DNA from: Methylobacterium sp. J-090
GTDB lineage: Bacteria; Pseudomonadota; Alphaproteobacteria; Rhizobiales; Beijerinckiaceae
Length of the DNA stretch: 64,000 nucleotides
NCBI RefSeq assembly: GCF_022829345.1
Contig: NZ_JAKSXV010000044.1
Location: forward strand, 29,880 to 93,879
Direction: 5' to 3'
Under the pieces are notes generated by a model. It was given only the letters and a program-made list of their open reading frames with translations. It was not told where the DNA came from and did not search any database. This document shows, one piece after another, positions 8,738 to 17,818 of the stretch. Both the position numbers and the translations under genes were made by a program. How positions within the stretch are numbered: position 1 is the stretch's first letter; each line of letters opens with the position of its first letter.

Positions 8738-9793
8738 TCAGGCGCGCGCTTCCAGCAGAATGTCCGTCCACAGCTCGGCGGGATCGGGCTCGGGATCGTG
8801 GGTGGCGAACTCGGCCGCGTCGTTGACCGTCTCGCGCACCTTGGCGTCGGTGGCCTTCAGATCGGCCTCGGGCACGCCGTGCGCCTCGATCAGGCGCTTG
8901 CGCACCATCTCGATGGGGTCGTGCTCGTCGCGCATCTTCGAGACCTCGTCCTTCGTCCGGTACTTGGCCGGATCGGACATGGAGTGCCCGCGATAGCGGT
9001 AGGTCTGCATCTCGAGGATGTACGGCCCCTGGCCCGAGCGGGCATGCTCGATGGCACGGGCGGCGGCCTCCCGCACGGTGCGCACATCCATGCCGTCGAC
9101 CTGCTCGCCCGGAATGCCGAACGAGATGCCGCGCTTGGAGAAATCCGTCTGGGCCGAGGCGCGGGCCACCGAGGTGCCCATGGCGTAGCGGTTGTTCTCG
9201 ATGACGTAGACCACGGGCAGCTTCCAGAGCTGCGCCATGTTGAAGCTCTCGTAGACCTGGCCCTGGTTCGCCGCGCCGTCGCCCATATAGGTCAGGCTGA
9301 CCTGACCGTTCTTCTTGTAGGCGTCGGCGAAGGCGAGGCCCGTCCCGAGGGACACCTGGGCGCCGACGATGCCGTGCCCGCCGAAGAACTGTTTTTCGCG
9401 GCTGAACATGTGCATCGACCCACCTTTTCCGCGGGAATAGCCTCCACGGCGGCCGGTGAGTTCCGCCATCACGCCCTTCGGCTCCATGCCGCAGGCGAGC
9501 ATGTGGCCGTGGTCGCGGTAGCCGGTGATGACCTGATCGCCGTCGATGGAGGCCATCTGCATGCCGATGACGACGGCTTCCTGGCCGATGTAGAGGTGGC
9601 AGAATCCGCCGATCAGGCCCATGCCGTAGAGCTGCCCCGCCTTCTCCTCGAAGCGGCGGATGAGCAGCATCTCGTGGTAGGCGTGGAGGTCTTCGTCGCG
9701 GGTGAATTGCGGTGTGTTCGGTGCCGGCGCGTGGGCGGCCTCCGACGGTGTCAGGTCGGATTTGGTCTGGCCCGCCTCGGTTGCGGAATCCAT
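8738..9793 (-). CDS. pdhA: Pyruvate dehydrogenase E1 alpha subunit
   Basis: A 351-residue thiamine-diphosphate subunit of the alpha2beta2 E1. The ThDP/Mg motif runs from GDGAANQGQ to ENNRYAMG. The loop [15 protein letters not shown], which carries regulatory serines in mitochondrial E1-alpha, is conserved. An N-terminal Ala/Pro/Thr-rich tail of about 30 residues precedes [21 protein letters not shown]. First gene of the pdh cluster proper, 149 bases downstream of the ftsB-like gene. It supplies acetyl-CoA to the TCA cycle. Confidence 0.97.
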   Translation of the reverse strand: MDSATEAGQTKSDLTPSEAAHAPAPNTPQFTRDEDLHAYHEMLLIRRFEEKAGQLYGMGLIGGFCHLYIGQEAVVIGMQMASIDGDQVITGYRDHGHMLACGMEPKGVMAELTGRRGGYSRGKGGSMHMFSREKQFFGGHGIVGAQVSLGTGLAFADAYKKNGQVSLTYMGDGAANQGQVYESFNMAQLWKLPVVYVIENNRYAMGTSVARASAQTDFSKRGISFGIPGEQVDGMDVRTVREAAARAIEHARSGQGPYILEMQTYRYRGHSMSDPAKYRTKDEVSKMRDEHDPIEMVRKRLIEAHGVPEADLKATDAKVRETVNDAAEFATHDPEPDPAELWTDILLEARA

Positions 9794-9942
9794 CGGCTCT
9801 CTCCCCGGGGACCGTCTGTTCTCCCCCGAGGTTCTAGGACAGCGATTTCACGAAAGCGAGGCCGGCCCGCCGACAGATCGGGACCGTTGTCAGGTGCGCC
9901 GGATCGCCGCCGATCCGGGCCGAAACGCACGGCGTGCCGGAA

Positions 9943-10254
9943 TCACGGGTTGATGATGACGACGTCGTTGGCGTGCACCCGGCCGAGGACCACGCGGGCG
10001 CGCTCCTCCAGGAGGTCGCGGTCGATCTGGTCGCTGCGCAGGAGCGTGACGCGATGCTCCCACTCGGCCCGGTCGGCCTTCACGGCGGCGAGTTCCTGGT
10101 TGAGCCCGTAGGCCTGGATCTTGAGGGCGCGCTTGGCTTCGAGGCCGCGATTGCCGCCCTCGGCCTGATGGACGAAATAGCCGACCACGAGCCCCGAGAC
10201 GGCGTACAACGCCAGGGGCATCAGCACGGAACGGACGCGACGACGGATCACCAT
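9943..10254 (-). CDS. FtsB/DivIC-type septum formation initiator
   Basis: A 103-residue bitopic membrane protein. A basic N-terminus (MVIRRRVRS) is followed by one transmembrane segment (about residues 10-29) and a periplasmic coiled coil containing GNRGLEAKRALKIQAYGLNQ and a heptad-rich stretch to ERARVVLGRVHANDVVII. This matches the FtsB/DivIC family, which links FtsL and FtsQ in the divisome. In Rhizobiales it typically lies directly upstream of pdhA, as here. The start at 10254 gives a normal-length protein; the longer open frame upstream is antisense to the LysR gene. Confidence 0.85.
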   Translation of the reverse strand: MVIRRRVRSVLMPLALYAVSGLVVGYFVHQAEGGNRGLEAKRALKIQAYGLNQELAAVKADRAEWEHRVTLLRSDQIDRDLLEERARVVLGRVHANDVVIINP

Positions 10255-10320
10255 GGCCAGACCATCGCGCCGCACGGTTAAGAAAGTCCTTTCAACGCGT
10301 CGTCTCGCGGGGGCCCCGCG

Positions 10321-11217
10321 ATGATGCGGTTCGACCTCGTCGATCTCGGCCTTTTCCGCCACGTGGTCGAGGCCGGGTCCATCACCCACGGGGCGGCGCG
10401 GGCCAACCTCGCGCTGGCCGCCGCCTCCGCCCGCATCCGCGCCATGGAGGTGTCCCTCGGGGCCGCCCTGCTCACCCGAGGCCGCCAGGGCGTGGCGACG
10501 ACGCCCGCCGGGCGCGCGCTGCTCGCTCATGCCCGCGATCTTCTCGACGGGATCGACCGCATGCAGGGCGAGCTCGCCGCCTTCTCCGGCGGCACCGTCG
10601 GGCAGATCCGCGTCCTGTCGAACACCAACGCGCTGACCGAATTCCTGCCCGAGGTGCTGAGCGCCTTCCTCGCCCGCCAGACCGGGGTCAGCGTCGACAT
10701 CGAGGAGCGGACCTCGGACGAGATCGTCGGCCTCGTGGCGGAGGGCGGCGCCGATCTCGGCATCGTCGCCGGCACCGTCGATACCGGCGCGCTGGAGACC
10801 TACCCGTTCCGGCAGGACCGCTTCGTCGTCGTGGCCGCCGCCGGCCATCCGGTGAGCACCCACCCGTCCGTGGCCTTCGCCGACGTTCTGGAGCACGACC
10901 TCGTCGGCCTCGACCGCACCTCCGCCCTGACCCGCTTCCTCGCCGACAAGGCCGCGCGCACCGGGCGGCCCATGCGGCTGCGGGTGCAGCTGCGCAGCTT
11001 CGATGCCGTCTGCCGCCTCGTCGAGTGCGGCGTCGGCCTCGGCATCGTGCCCGAGACCACGGCGGCGCGGGCGGCGCGCACCATGGCCATCGCGGTGGTG
11101 CCGCTCCTCGACCCCTGGGCCGTGCGCGATCTGACCATCTGCGTGCGCGCGCTCGCCGCCCTCCCCGCCTTCGCACGGGACTTCGTCGCGCATCTGCGCG
11201 CGCCGCCGACAGCCTGA
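10321..11217 (+). CDS. LysR-family transcriptional regulator
   Basis: A 298-residue LTTR with an N-terminal winged helix (LGLFRHVVEAGSITHGAARA, then a recognition helix ASARIRAMEVSLGAALLTRG) and a C-terminal type-2 periplasmic-binding-like effector domain (GQIRVLSNTNALTEFLPEVL, GLGIVPETTAARAA). Start may be 10321 or the next Met codon at 10324. It is divergent from the ftsB-like gene with 66 bases between starts. No target is evident except possibly this intergenic region. The effector is unknown. Confidence 0.88.
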   Translation: MMRFDLVDLGLFRHVVEAGSITHGAARANLALAAASARIRAMEVSLGAALLTRGRQGVATTPAGRALLAHARDLLDGIDRMQGELAAFSGGTVGQIRVLSNTNALTEFLPEVLSAFLARQTGVSVDIEERTSDEIVGLVAEGGADLGIVAGTVDTGALETYPFRQDRFVVVAAAGHPVSTHPSVAFADVLEHDLVGLDRTSALTRFLADKAARTGRPMRLRVQLRSFDAVCRLVECGVGLGIVPETTAARAARTMAIAVVPLLDPWAVRDLTICVRALAALPAFARDFVAHLRAPPTA

Positions 11218-11230
11218 TCGGATTCGATGA

Positions 11231-11259
11231 TTGACTTCGCACTTGCGAAGTCGCATATG
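11231..11259 (+). promoter_or_regulatory. Sigma-70-like promoter with an embedded perfect dyad, upstream of the RNA helicase gene
   Basis: TTGACT (11231-11236) and CATATG (11254-11259) are spaced by 17 bases. The spacer holds the perfect 20-base dyad GACTTCGCA-CT-TGCGAAGTC (11233-11252). An operator between -35 and -10 is a classical repressor or MerR-type arrangement. The helicase start is about 230 bases downstream, giving a long leader. Confidence 0.5.
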
Positions 11260-11492
11260 GCGGTTGCAGCGTCAGCGGCCGTCATGGTTCCGCTTGAGAG
11301 GGCTGCGTGACGGATCGACGGGTCGCCATGCGCGAATTCCGACCGACCTGAGCCCCTCTCTTCAACGTGCATGCACCCGGACTGCCCCGGCACGCGGGCG
11401 GCTCCAGCTCAACGGACCGATTCCTCTCGATCTGCGCACCGACCATCGTTGGATGGCGTGCGCCACGGTCCCGCTGCCTTGAAAGATTCGAC

Positions 11493-12986
11493 TTGACCCA
11501 GTTTACCGATTTCGGCCTCGCCCAGCCCGTGCTGCGGGCGCTGGAGGAGGCCGGCTACAAGACGCCGACCCCGATCCAGGCCCAGGCCCTCCGCCCCGCC
11601 ATGGAAGGCCGCGACCTCTGCGGCATCGCCCAGACCGGCACCGGCAAGACGGCGGCCTTCGCGCTGCCGATCCTCCACCGCCTCGCCCAGAACCCGCGCA
11701 AGGCCATCCGCCGCGGCTGCCGCGTGCTGGTGCTCTCGCCGACCCGCGAGCTCGCCAACCAGATCGCCGAGAGCTTCTCGGATTACGGCCGGCACCTCTC
11801 GTTCACCAACACCGTGGTGTTCGGCGGCGTCACCATCTCCCGCCAGGAGAAGGCGCTGGCGGGCGGCGTCGACATCCTCGTCGCCACCCCGGGCCGCCTC
11901 ATGGACCTCATCGAGCGCCGCTCGCTGACCCTCGAGGCCGTCGAGATCCTCGTCCTCGACGAGGCCGACCAGATGCTCGACCTCGGCTTCATCCACGCCC
12001 TCAAGCGCATCGTGAAGATGCTGCCGAAGGAGCGCCAGAGCCTGTTCTTCTCGGCCACCATGCCGAAGAACATCGCGGGCCTCGCCGACCAGTACCTGCG
12101 CGATCCGGTGCAGGTTGCCGTGACGCCGGTGGCGACCACCGCCGAGCGCGTCACCCAGGAGGTCATCTTCGCCCATACGGGTGCGAAGCAGGCGCTCCTC
12201 AACCACATCCTGCGCGATCCGAAGATCGAGCGCGTCCTCGTCTTCACCCGCACCAAGCACGGCGCCGACCGCGTCGTGCGCGGATTGGAGAAGGTGACGA
12301 TCAACGCGTCCGCCATCCACGGCAACAAGTCCCAGCCGCAGCGCGAGCGGGCACTGGCCGCCTTCAAGGACGGCTCGTGCCGGGTGCTGGTGGCCACCGA
12401 CATCGCCGCGCGCGGCATCGACGTCGAGGCCGTGAGCCACGTCATCAACTACGACCTGCCCAACGTGCCGGAGAGCTACGTCCACCGCATCGGTCGGACG
12501 GCGCGCGCCGGCGCCAACGGCCTCGCGATCTCGTTCTGCAACGACGAGGAGAAGGCCTACCTGCGGGACATCGAGCGCACCACGCGCCAGAAAATCCCCG
12601 TCGGCGCCTTCCCCGAGGGCTTCACGCCCCCGTCGCGCCAGGAGGCCATGGATGCCGCCCAGGCCGAGGAGCGCCGTCCGGCGCCCCAGGGCCAGCGGCC
12701 CGGTCAGCGCCAGGGCCAGCGCCCCGGCGGCGGCCGTCCCGGTGGCGGACGCCCCGGCCAGGGCCGCAACGAGGGTGGTCGCGGCGGACAGGGCGCGCCC
12801 GGCCGCAACGCCCGTCCCGATGGGGCCGCCCGGCCGCAGGACGGTCGCGGTGAGCGTCGTCCGGCCGGAGCCGGTGAGAACCGGTCCGAGCCGCGCGGCG
12901 AGAACCGCCAACGGACGTCGCGTCCGCAGGGCGCCGGCGCCGGTGAGGGCCGCGCCATCGGCTGGCTCGATCGCTTCCCGCGCTGA
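11493..12986 (+). CDS. rhlE: DEAD-box RNA helicase, RhlE type
   Basis: ATP-dependent RNA helicase with all DEAD-box motifs: Q motif (FTDFGLAQPVLRAL...TPIQAQAL), AQTGTGKT, PTRELANQ, TPGRLMD, DEAD, SAT, and HRIGRTARAG in the second RecA domain. A Gly/Arg/Pro-rich basic tail of about 110 residues follows and should bind RNA. The preferred start is TTG at 11493 (LTQFTDFGLAQP); an ATG 126 bases upstream would add a tail not seen in the family. Such helicases help in rRNA maturation, mRNA decay and cold growth. The roughly 230-base leader after the predicted promoter would suit post-transcriptional control. RhlE subgroup is judged from motifs only. Confidence 0.92.
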   Translation: MTQFTDFGLAQPVLRALEEAGYKTPTPIQAQALRPAMEGRDLCGIAQTGTGKTAAFALPILHRLAQNPRKAIRRGCRVLVLSPTRELANQIAESFSDYGRHLSFTNTVVFGGVTISRQEKALAGGVDILVATPGRLMDLIERRSLTLEAVEILVLDEADQMLDLGFIHALKRIVKMLPKERQSLFFSATMPKNIAGLADQYLRDPVQVAVTPVATTAERVTQEVIFAHTGAKQALLNHILRDPKIERVLVFTRTKHGADRVVRGLEKVTINASAIHGNKSQPQRERALAAFKDGSCRVLVATDIAARGIDVEAVSHVINYDLPNVPESYVHRIGRTARAGANGLAISFCNDEEKAYLRDIERTTRQKIPVGAFPEGFTPPSRQEAMDAAQAEERRPAPQGQRPGQRQGQRPGGGRPGGGRPGQGRNEGGRGGQGAPGRNARPDGAARPQDGRGERRPAGAGENRSEPRGENRQRTSRPQGAGAGEGRAIGWLDRFPR

Positions 12987-13012
12987 GCCTTCCATCCCGT
13001 CATGACCATGCC

Positions 13013-13044
13013 GCCGTCCCGGACCTCCGGGACGGCGTTTTCGT
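13013..13044 (+). terminator. Rho-independent terminator of the helicase gene
   Basis: Ten-base perfect stem GCCGTCCCGG / CCGGGACGGC with a 4-base loop, followed by GTTTTCGTTT, 27 bases past the stop codon. Confidence 0.85.
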
Positions 13045-13101
13045 TTGCGGGACACCCCATTGCCGCACCGGTGCGGCGCGCCATCTCAAGGGGCGACGTC
13101 G

Positions 13102-13302
13102 ATGCGCGAGGACAGCATGCGGTTCGAACTCTACCGGGACGCGGCGGGCGAATGGCGCTGGCGCCTGCGGGCGACCAACGGCAACGTGGTGGCCGACTCC
13201 GCCGAAGGCTACGGGCGACGCGAGGATTGCGAGCACGGCATCGCCTTGGTGAAGGGCAGCCAGGCCGCGCCCATTGTGGACATGACCCTCAGGATCGCCT
13301 GA
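13102..13302 (+). CDS. DUF1508 (YegP-type) small protein
   Basis: A 66-residue protein with one DUF1508 repeat: FELYRDAAGEWRWRLRATNG followed by NVVADSAEGYGRREDCEHGI. YegP-like proteins usually carry two such repeats; this has one and is typical of the short alphaproteobacterial version. The start at 13102 has AAGGGG eight bases upstream; 13117 is a possible alternative. Cytosolic, no membrane segment. Biochemical function unknown. Confidence 0.85.
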   Translation: MREDSMRFELYRDAAGEWRWRLRATNGNVVADSAEGYGRREDCEHGIALVKGSQAAPIVDMTLRIA

Positions 13303-13473
13303 CGGGTCGCGACCGCCCGCCGGCCTTCGTTGACTCAATTTCCGGTGAGACGAGCCGGACCGGCAACGCTTCGCGCCGTCGTGCGTTTGATGCGACCGGG
13401 CAAGACCCGGACCCGTGCCCGGAACCGTCGGCTCCTCACGTCCCGCCGACTGAATCTCAAGGAGTTTGAGAAC

Positions 13474-13767
13474 GTGCTGAGGAAACTCGTGCTGGCCGCG
13501 CTGCTGGCCTTAGGATTTGCCGCGACGGCACCGCAAGGCGCCTCCGCCGCTCCCATCGGTCCCGCCCTCGCCCTTCAGAGCGAAGCTGCGCCGGCCGTCG
13601 CGCAGACCGTGCAGTATTACGGCTACCGCCGTCGCTTCTACGGCCCGCGCCCCTTCTACCGTCGTCCGTATTACGGCCGCCGCTTCTACGGCCCGCGTCG
13701 GTTCTACGGCCCGCGCCGTTTCTATGGTCCGCGTCGGTTCTACGGCCCGCGCCGCTTCTACTACTGA
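13474..13767 (+). CDS. Small secreted protein with tandem RRFYGP repeats
   Basis: A 97-residue protein starting at GTG 13474 behind a strong AAGGAG. It has a signal peptide (about residues 1-26, ending in GASAAP) and a mature part dominated by Arg, Tyr, Phe, Gly and Pro. From residue 69 it consists of four exact RRFYGP hexapeptides plus a final RRFYY. Similar Tyr/Arg-rich secreted proteins are common in Methylobacterium, but I know of no function. The very high Arg+aromatic content suggests nucleic-acid, polysaccharide or surface binding, or phase separation. It has its own terminator, so it is probably a single-gene unit. Confidence 0.85.
   Translation: MLRKLVLAALLALGFAATAPQGASAAPIGPALALQSEAAPAVAQTVQYYGYRRRFYGPRPFYRRPYYGRRFYGPRRFYGPRRFYGPRRFYGPRRFYY
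13678..13749 (+). repeat. Four tandem 18-base repeats encoding RRFYGP
   Basis: Units begin at 13678, 13696, 13714 and 13732, each 18 bases, with synonymous changes between copies (CGCCGC, CGTCGG, CGCCGT, CGTCGG) but identical translation. Variation at silent sites with conserved protein suggests selection on the peptide. Length changes by slippage would stay in frame. Confidence 0.9.
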
Positions 13768-13826
13768 GACCTCGGTCCGGTGCCGCTTCGGGCGGCACCG
13801 CGCTGCGGCGAGAGCCAATCCTGCTT

Positions 13827-13861
13827 AAAAGCCTGGCACTCCCCCGGAGTGCCAGGCTTTT
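13827..13861 (+). terminator. Rho-independent terminator of the RRFYGP protein gene
   Basis: Perfect 16-base inverted repeat AAAAGCCTGGCACTCC / GGAGTGCCAGGCTTTT with a 3-base loop, 60 bases after the stop. Works in either orientation by sequence. Confidence 0.92.
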
Positions 13862-13958
13862 GTGCAAGAAAATGCATCTTCTGATTTGAAGGAGTGCACA
13901 ATGTTGCTGTAGTTCTGGTCACCGCGAGCCGCATCCCTGGGCTCCCCGGAGGCACGCC

Positions 13959-14087
13959 ATGACCGAACTCGCAGCCACCGAAGCCCCGCCGCGCGATCTC
14001 TGGCGGTCGGTTCCCCTCGATCTTCTCGTCTCCGTCGCGGCCATCATCCTCGCGGGTGGCCTCAAGCTCGCCGGCCTTCTCCCCTGA
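13959..14087 (+). CDS. 42-residue single-pass membrane microprotein
   Basis: ATG at 13959 with GGAGG at 13948-13952, an ideal ribosome-binding site. The product has a polar N-terminus (MTELAATEAPPRDLWRSVPL) and one hydrophobic helix (DLLVSVAAIILAGGLKLAGLLP) running to the stop at 14085-14087. Nothing recognisable as a named family. It stands alone between a terminator upstream and the thioesterase gene 74 bases downstream. The strong ribosome-binding site and clean topology argue for a real gene; function unknown. Confidence 0.6.
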   Translation: MTELAATEAPPRDLWRSVPLDLLVSVAAIILAGGLKLAGLLP

Positions 14088-14161
14088 GGGTTCGGATACC
14101 GCCTCGCGGCGCCGGCGAATCCGCGTAGGGTCGGTCCGAACGAATCGCGGGGTGGGACGGA

Positions 14162-14581
14162 ATGACGGTGCAGGAAACGACGCAGGAGGAGGGCGGCGGT
14201 CCGCGTGGAGAGCTCACGGTCCGCACCAGCGCGATGCCGGCGGATACCAATGCCAACGGCGACATCTTCGGCGGCTGGGTGATGTCGCAGATGGATCAGG
14301 CCGGGGGGATCGCGGGCGTCGACCGGGCCCAGGGGCGCGTCGTCACCGTGGCCGTCGAGGCGATGACGTTCATCCGGCCGGTGCGCGTCGGTGACGTCCT
14401 GTGCGTCTACACCCGCGTCGGCCATGTCGGCCGCACCTCCATGAAGATCGAGGTCGAGGCCTGGGCCCGGCGCTTCCGCACGCAGGTCCGCGAGAAGGTG
14501 ACGGAGGCGACCTTCACGTTCGTCGCCATCGACGACGCCGGCCGGCCGCGCCCGGTCGACGGGCCGGCGCCCGATGTTTGA
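14162..14581 (+). CDS. Acyl-CoA thioesterase, YciA/hotdog family
   Basis: A 139-residue hotdog-fold protein with the YciA-type signature: ADTNANGDIFGGWVMSQMDQ, in which the N-x-x-G-D-IFGG segment lies at the active site, followed by VVTVAVEAMTFIRPVRVGDV. Members hydrolyse a range of acyl-CoAs to recycle CoA. An N-terminal polar extension of about 17 residues precedes LTVRTSAMPADT. Lies 71 bases before the ABC-F gene on the same strand. Substrate specificity cannot be predicted. Confidence 0.9.
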   Translation: MTVQETTQEEGGGPRGELTVRTSAMPADTNANGDIFGGWVMSQMDQAGGIAGVDRAQGRVVTVAVEAMTFIRPVRVGDVLCVYTRVGHVGRTSMKIEVEAWARRFRTQVREKVTEATFTFVAIDDAGRPRPVDGPAPDV

Positions 14582-14652
14582 GCGCCCTTCCCTTCCGCTT
14601 GGCCGCGCCATGCCGTAAAGGCGCGGGACCGTAGCCAAGGTCCCGTGCCCGC

Positions 14653-16275
<1,623 letters not shown>

Positions 16276-16285
16276 CGCCGGGAGT

Positions 16286-17446
16286 TCACACGTTCGGCGC
16301 CGCCACCCGCTTCCGGAGGCCGGTGATGACCGCCTTCAGGATCTCCGAGCCGGCTTCGTCGCTGTCGATCCCGTGCCCGATGGAGCGCATGGACACGATG
16401 CGCTCGTGGATGAAGGACAGCTTGGCGATGACCGCCGGCGTCAGCTTGAACGGGTAGAGCGCCGGCTGTCCCATGCTCCGGCTCAGGGAGTTCACCGCGT
16501 AGGTGAGGGGCAGCCACGCTTCCACCAGGCGGCTGAAATCCGGGATCTGGTAGGGATCGTAGTCGATCACCACGGAATCCGCCGGGCCGTTGCGCAGGCG
16601 CGGCCGCACGTGGAGTTCGAAGGTGCCGGCCGTCTCCACCGTATCGACGATGTGGAGATACTGCGCCCAGGTCTCGGCGAAATCCTCCCACGGATGGCTG
16701 GTGGCGTAGGCGCTGACGTAGGATTCCTCCCAGTTCTCCGGCGCACCGTCCCGGTAGTGCCGCTGGAGCGCCCGGCCGTAATTGTCGCGCTCGTCCCCGA
16801 ACAGGGACCGGAACGTCCACAGGCTCTGGTCGAAGCGGACCAGCACGTTCCAGAAGTAATGCCCGATCTCGTGGCGGAAGTGCCCCAGGAGCGTGCGGTA
16901 ATACTCGCCGAACAGCGTCCGCCGACGCTCGCGCTCGACGTCGTCGGCCTCGGCGATGTTGAGGGTGATGACCCCGCCGCGATGGCCCGTGAGCACCGGC
17001 GGCCCGATGCGGTAGCTCTCGGACGGATCGACGAGGAAATCGAAGGCGAGACCCGTGGTGGGGTTCTCGGCCCGGGTCATCAGCGGCAGGTTCAGGCGCA
17101 GGAGCGAGTAGAACAGCCGGTGCTTGGCCGCCTCGATCTGGCGCCAGCGCGTGAGATTCCAGGTGATGCCGAGGTCGGGCACCACGCGGTTGTGACGGCA
17201 GGCGGTACAATACGCCTCCGGCATGTCGTCGGGCACGAGCCAGTTGCAGGCCCCGTGCGCGGCGTTGGCGCAGAATCGGTATTTCCGGGCCGGATTGGCG
17301 TAGGCGTGCCAGTGCGTGCCCACGGATTCCAGCGCCGACATCTCGTGCAGCTCGCCGACGTAGCCAAGGCGCCGCTGGCAGCTCTCGCAATCCGTGCTCT
17401 CGAAGCTGACCGGCTGGTCGCAGGCCTGGCACTGGAAGATCTTCAT
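16286..17446 (-). CDS. Putative zinc-binding metallopeptidase with N-terminal zinc ribbon
   Basis: A 386-residue protein. Residues 1-30 form a zinc ribbon (C6, C9, C20, C23 in [10 protein letters not shown]...CESC), and further cysteines occur in YCTACRHN. The middle holds the gluzincin-like motif HEIGHYFW, with an aspartate/glutamate-rich region ([27 protein letters not shown]) downstream that could supply the third ligand. This matches the bacterial putative zinc-binding metallopeptidase family (Peptidase_Mx), often found beside transglutaminase/ATP-grasp operons. Here it is divergent from such an operon, 372 bases away. It probably processes the product or substrate of that system, but this is inference. 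Confidence 0.85.
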   Translation of the reverse strand: MKIFQCQACDQPVSFESTDCESCQRRLGYVGELHEMSALESVGTHWHAYANPARKYRFCANAAHGACNWLVPDDMPEAYCTACRHNRVVPDLGITWNLTRWRQIEAAKHRLFYSLLRLNLPLMTRAENPTTGLAFDFLVDPSESYRIGPPVLTGHRGGVITLNIAEADDVERERRRTLFGEYYRTLLGHFRHEIGHYFWNVLVRFDQSLWTFRSLFGDERDNYGRALQRHYRDGAPENWEESYVSAYATSHPWEDFAETWAQYLHIVDTVETAGTFELHVRPRLRNGPADSVVIDYDPYQIPDFSRLVEAWLPLTYAVNSLSRSMGQPALYPFKLTPAVIAKLSFIHERIVSMRSIGHGIDSDEAGSEILKAVITGLRKRVAAPNV

Positions 17447-17818
17447 GCTGCCGTCTCGATGCCCGAACCCTACCACCCTTGCGCGCCGCGTGCCGCCGCG
17501 GGTGCTCCGCCCCCGGCAACGGGAGGAAAGCCGTCCCATCCGGCTAAGTTCCCGCGCGGTTCGTTGTGGTCCGATCATGCATGGAACTTGCTTACGGAGT
17601 CGCTTCGATGCGACGTCGGTGTGCGGCGGTGCTCTCGCGCCGCCAGCACGACGCGACGGCGCACCGCCGCCGACCCCATCGCCCGCGGGACACCGTTGGC
17701 GTATGGCTGGAAGACTGCATCCCCGGGTGCACCGCAGGGCGGTGGCCCGGCCCCTCGCAGCCGCAACGGGCGTTCCATCGCCCGCGCGGCTCCACGCCCT
17801 GGTACTGCGGGAGTCCCC
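17447..17818. other. Divergent intergenic region between metallopeptidase and transglutaminase operon
   Basis: No convincing gene. The 372-base spacer must hold the promoters of two divergent units. It contains a GGGAG ribosome-binding site at 17808-17812 for the downstream GTG. I do not see a confident -35/-10 pair. Open frames through it are extensions of flanking frames without family features. Confidence 0.6.
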
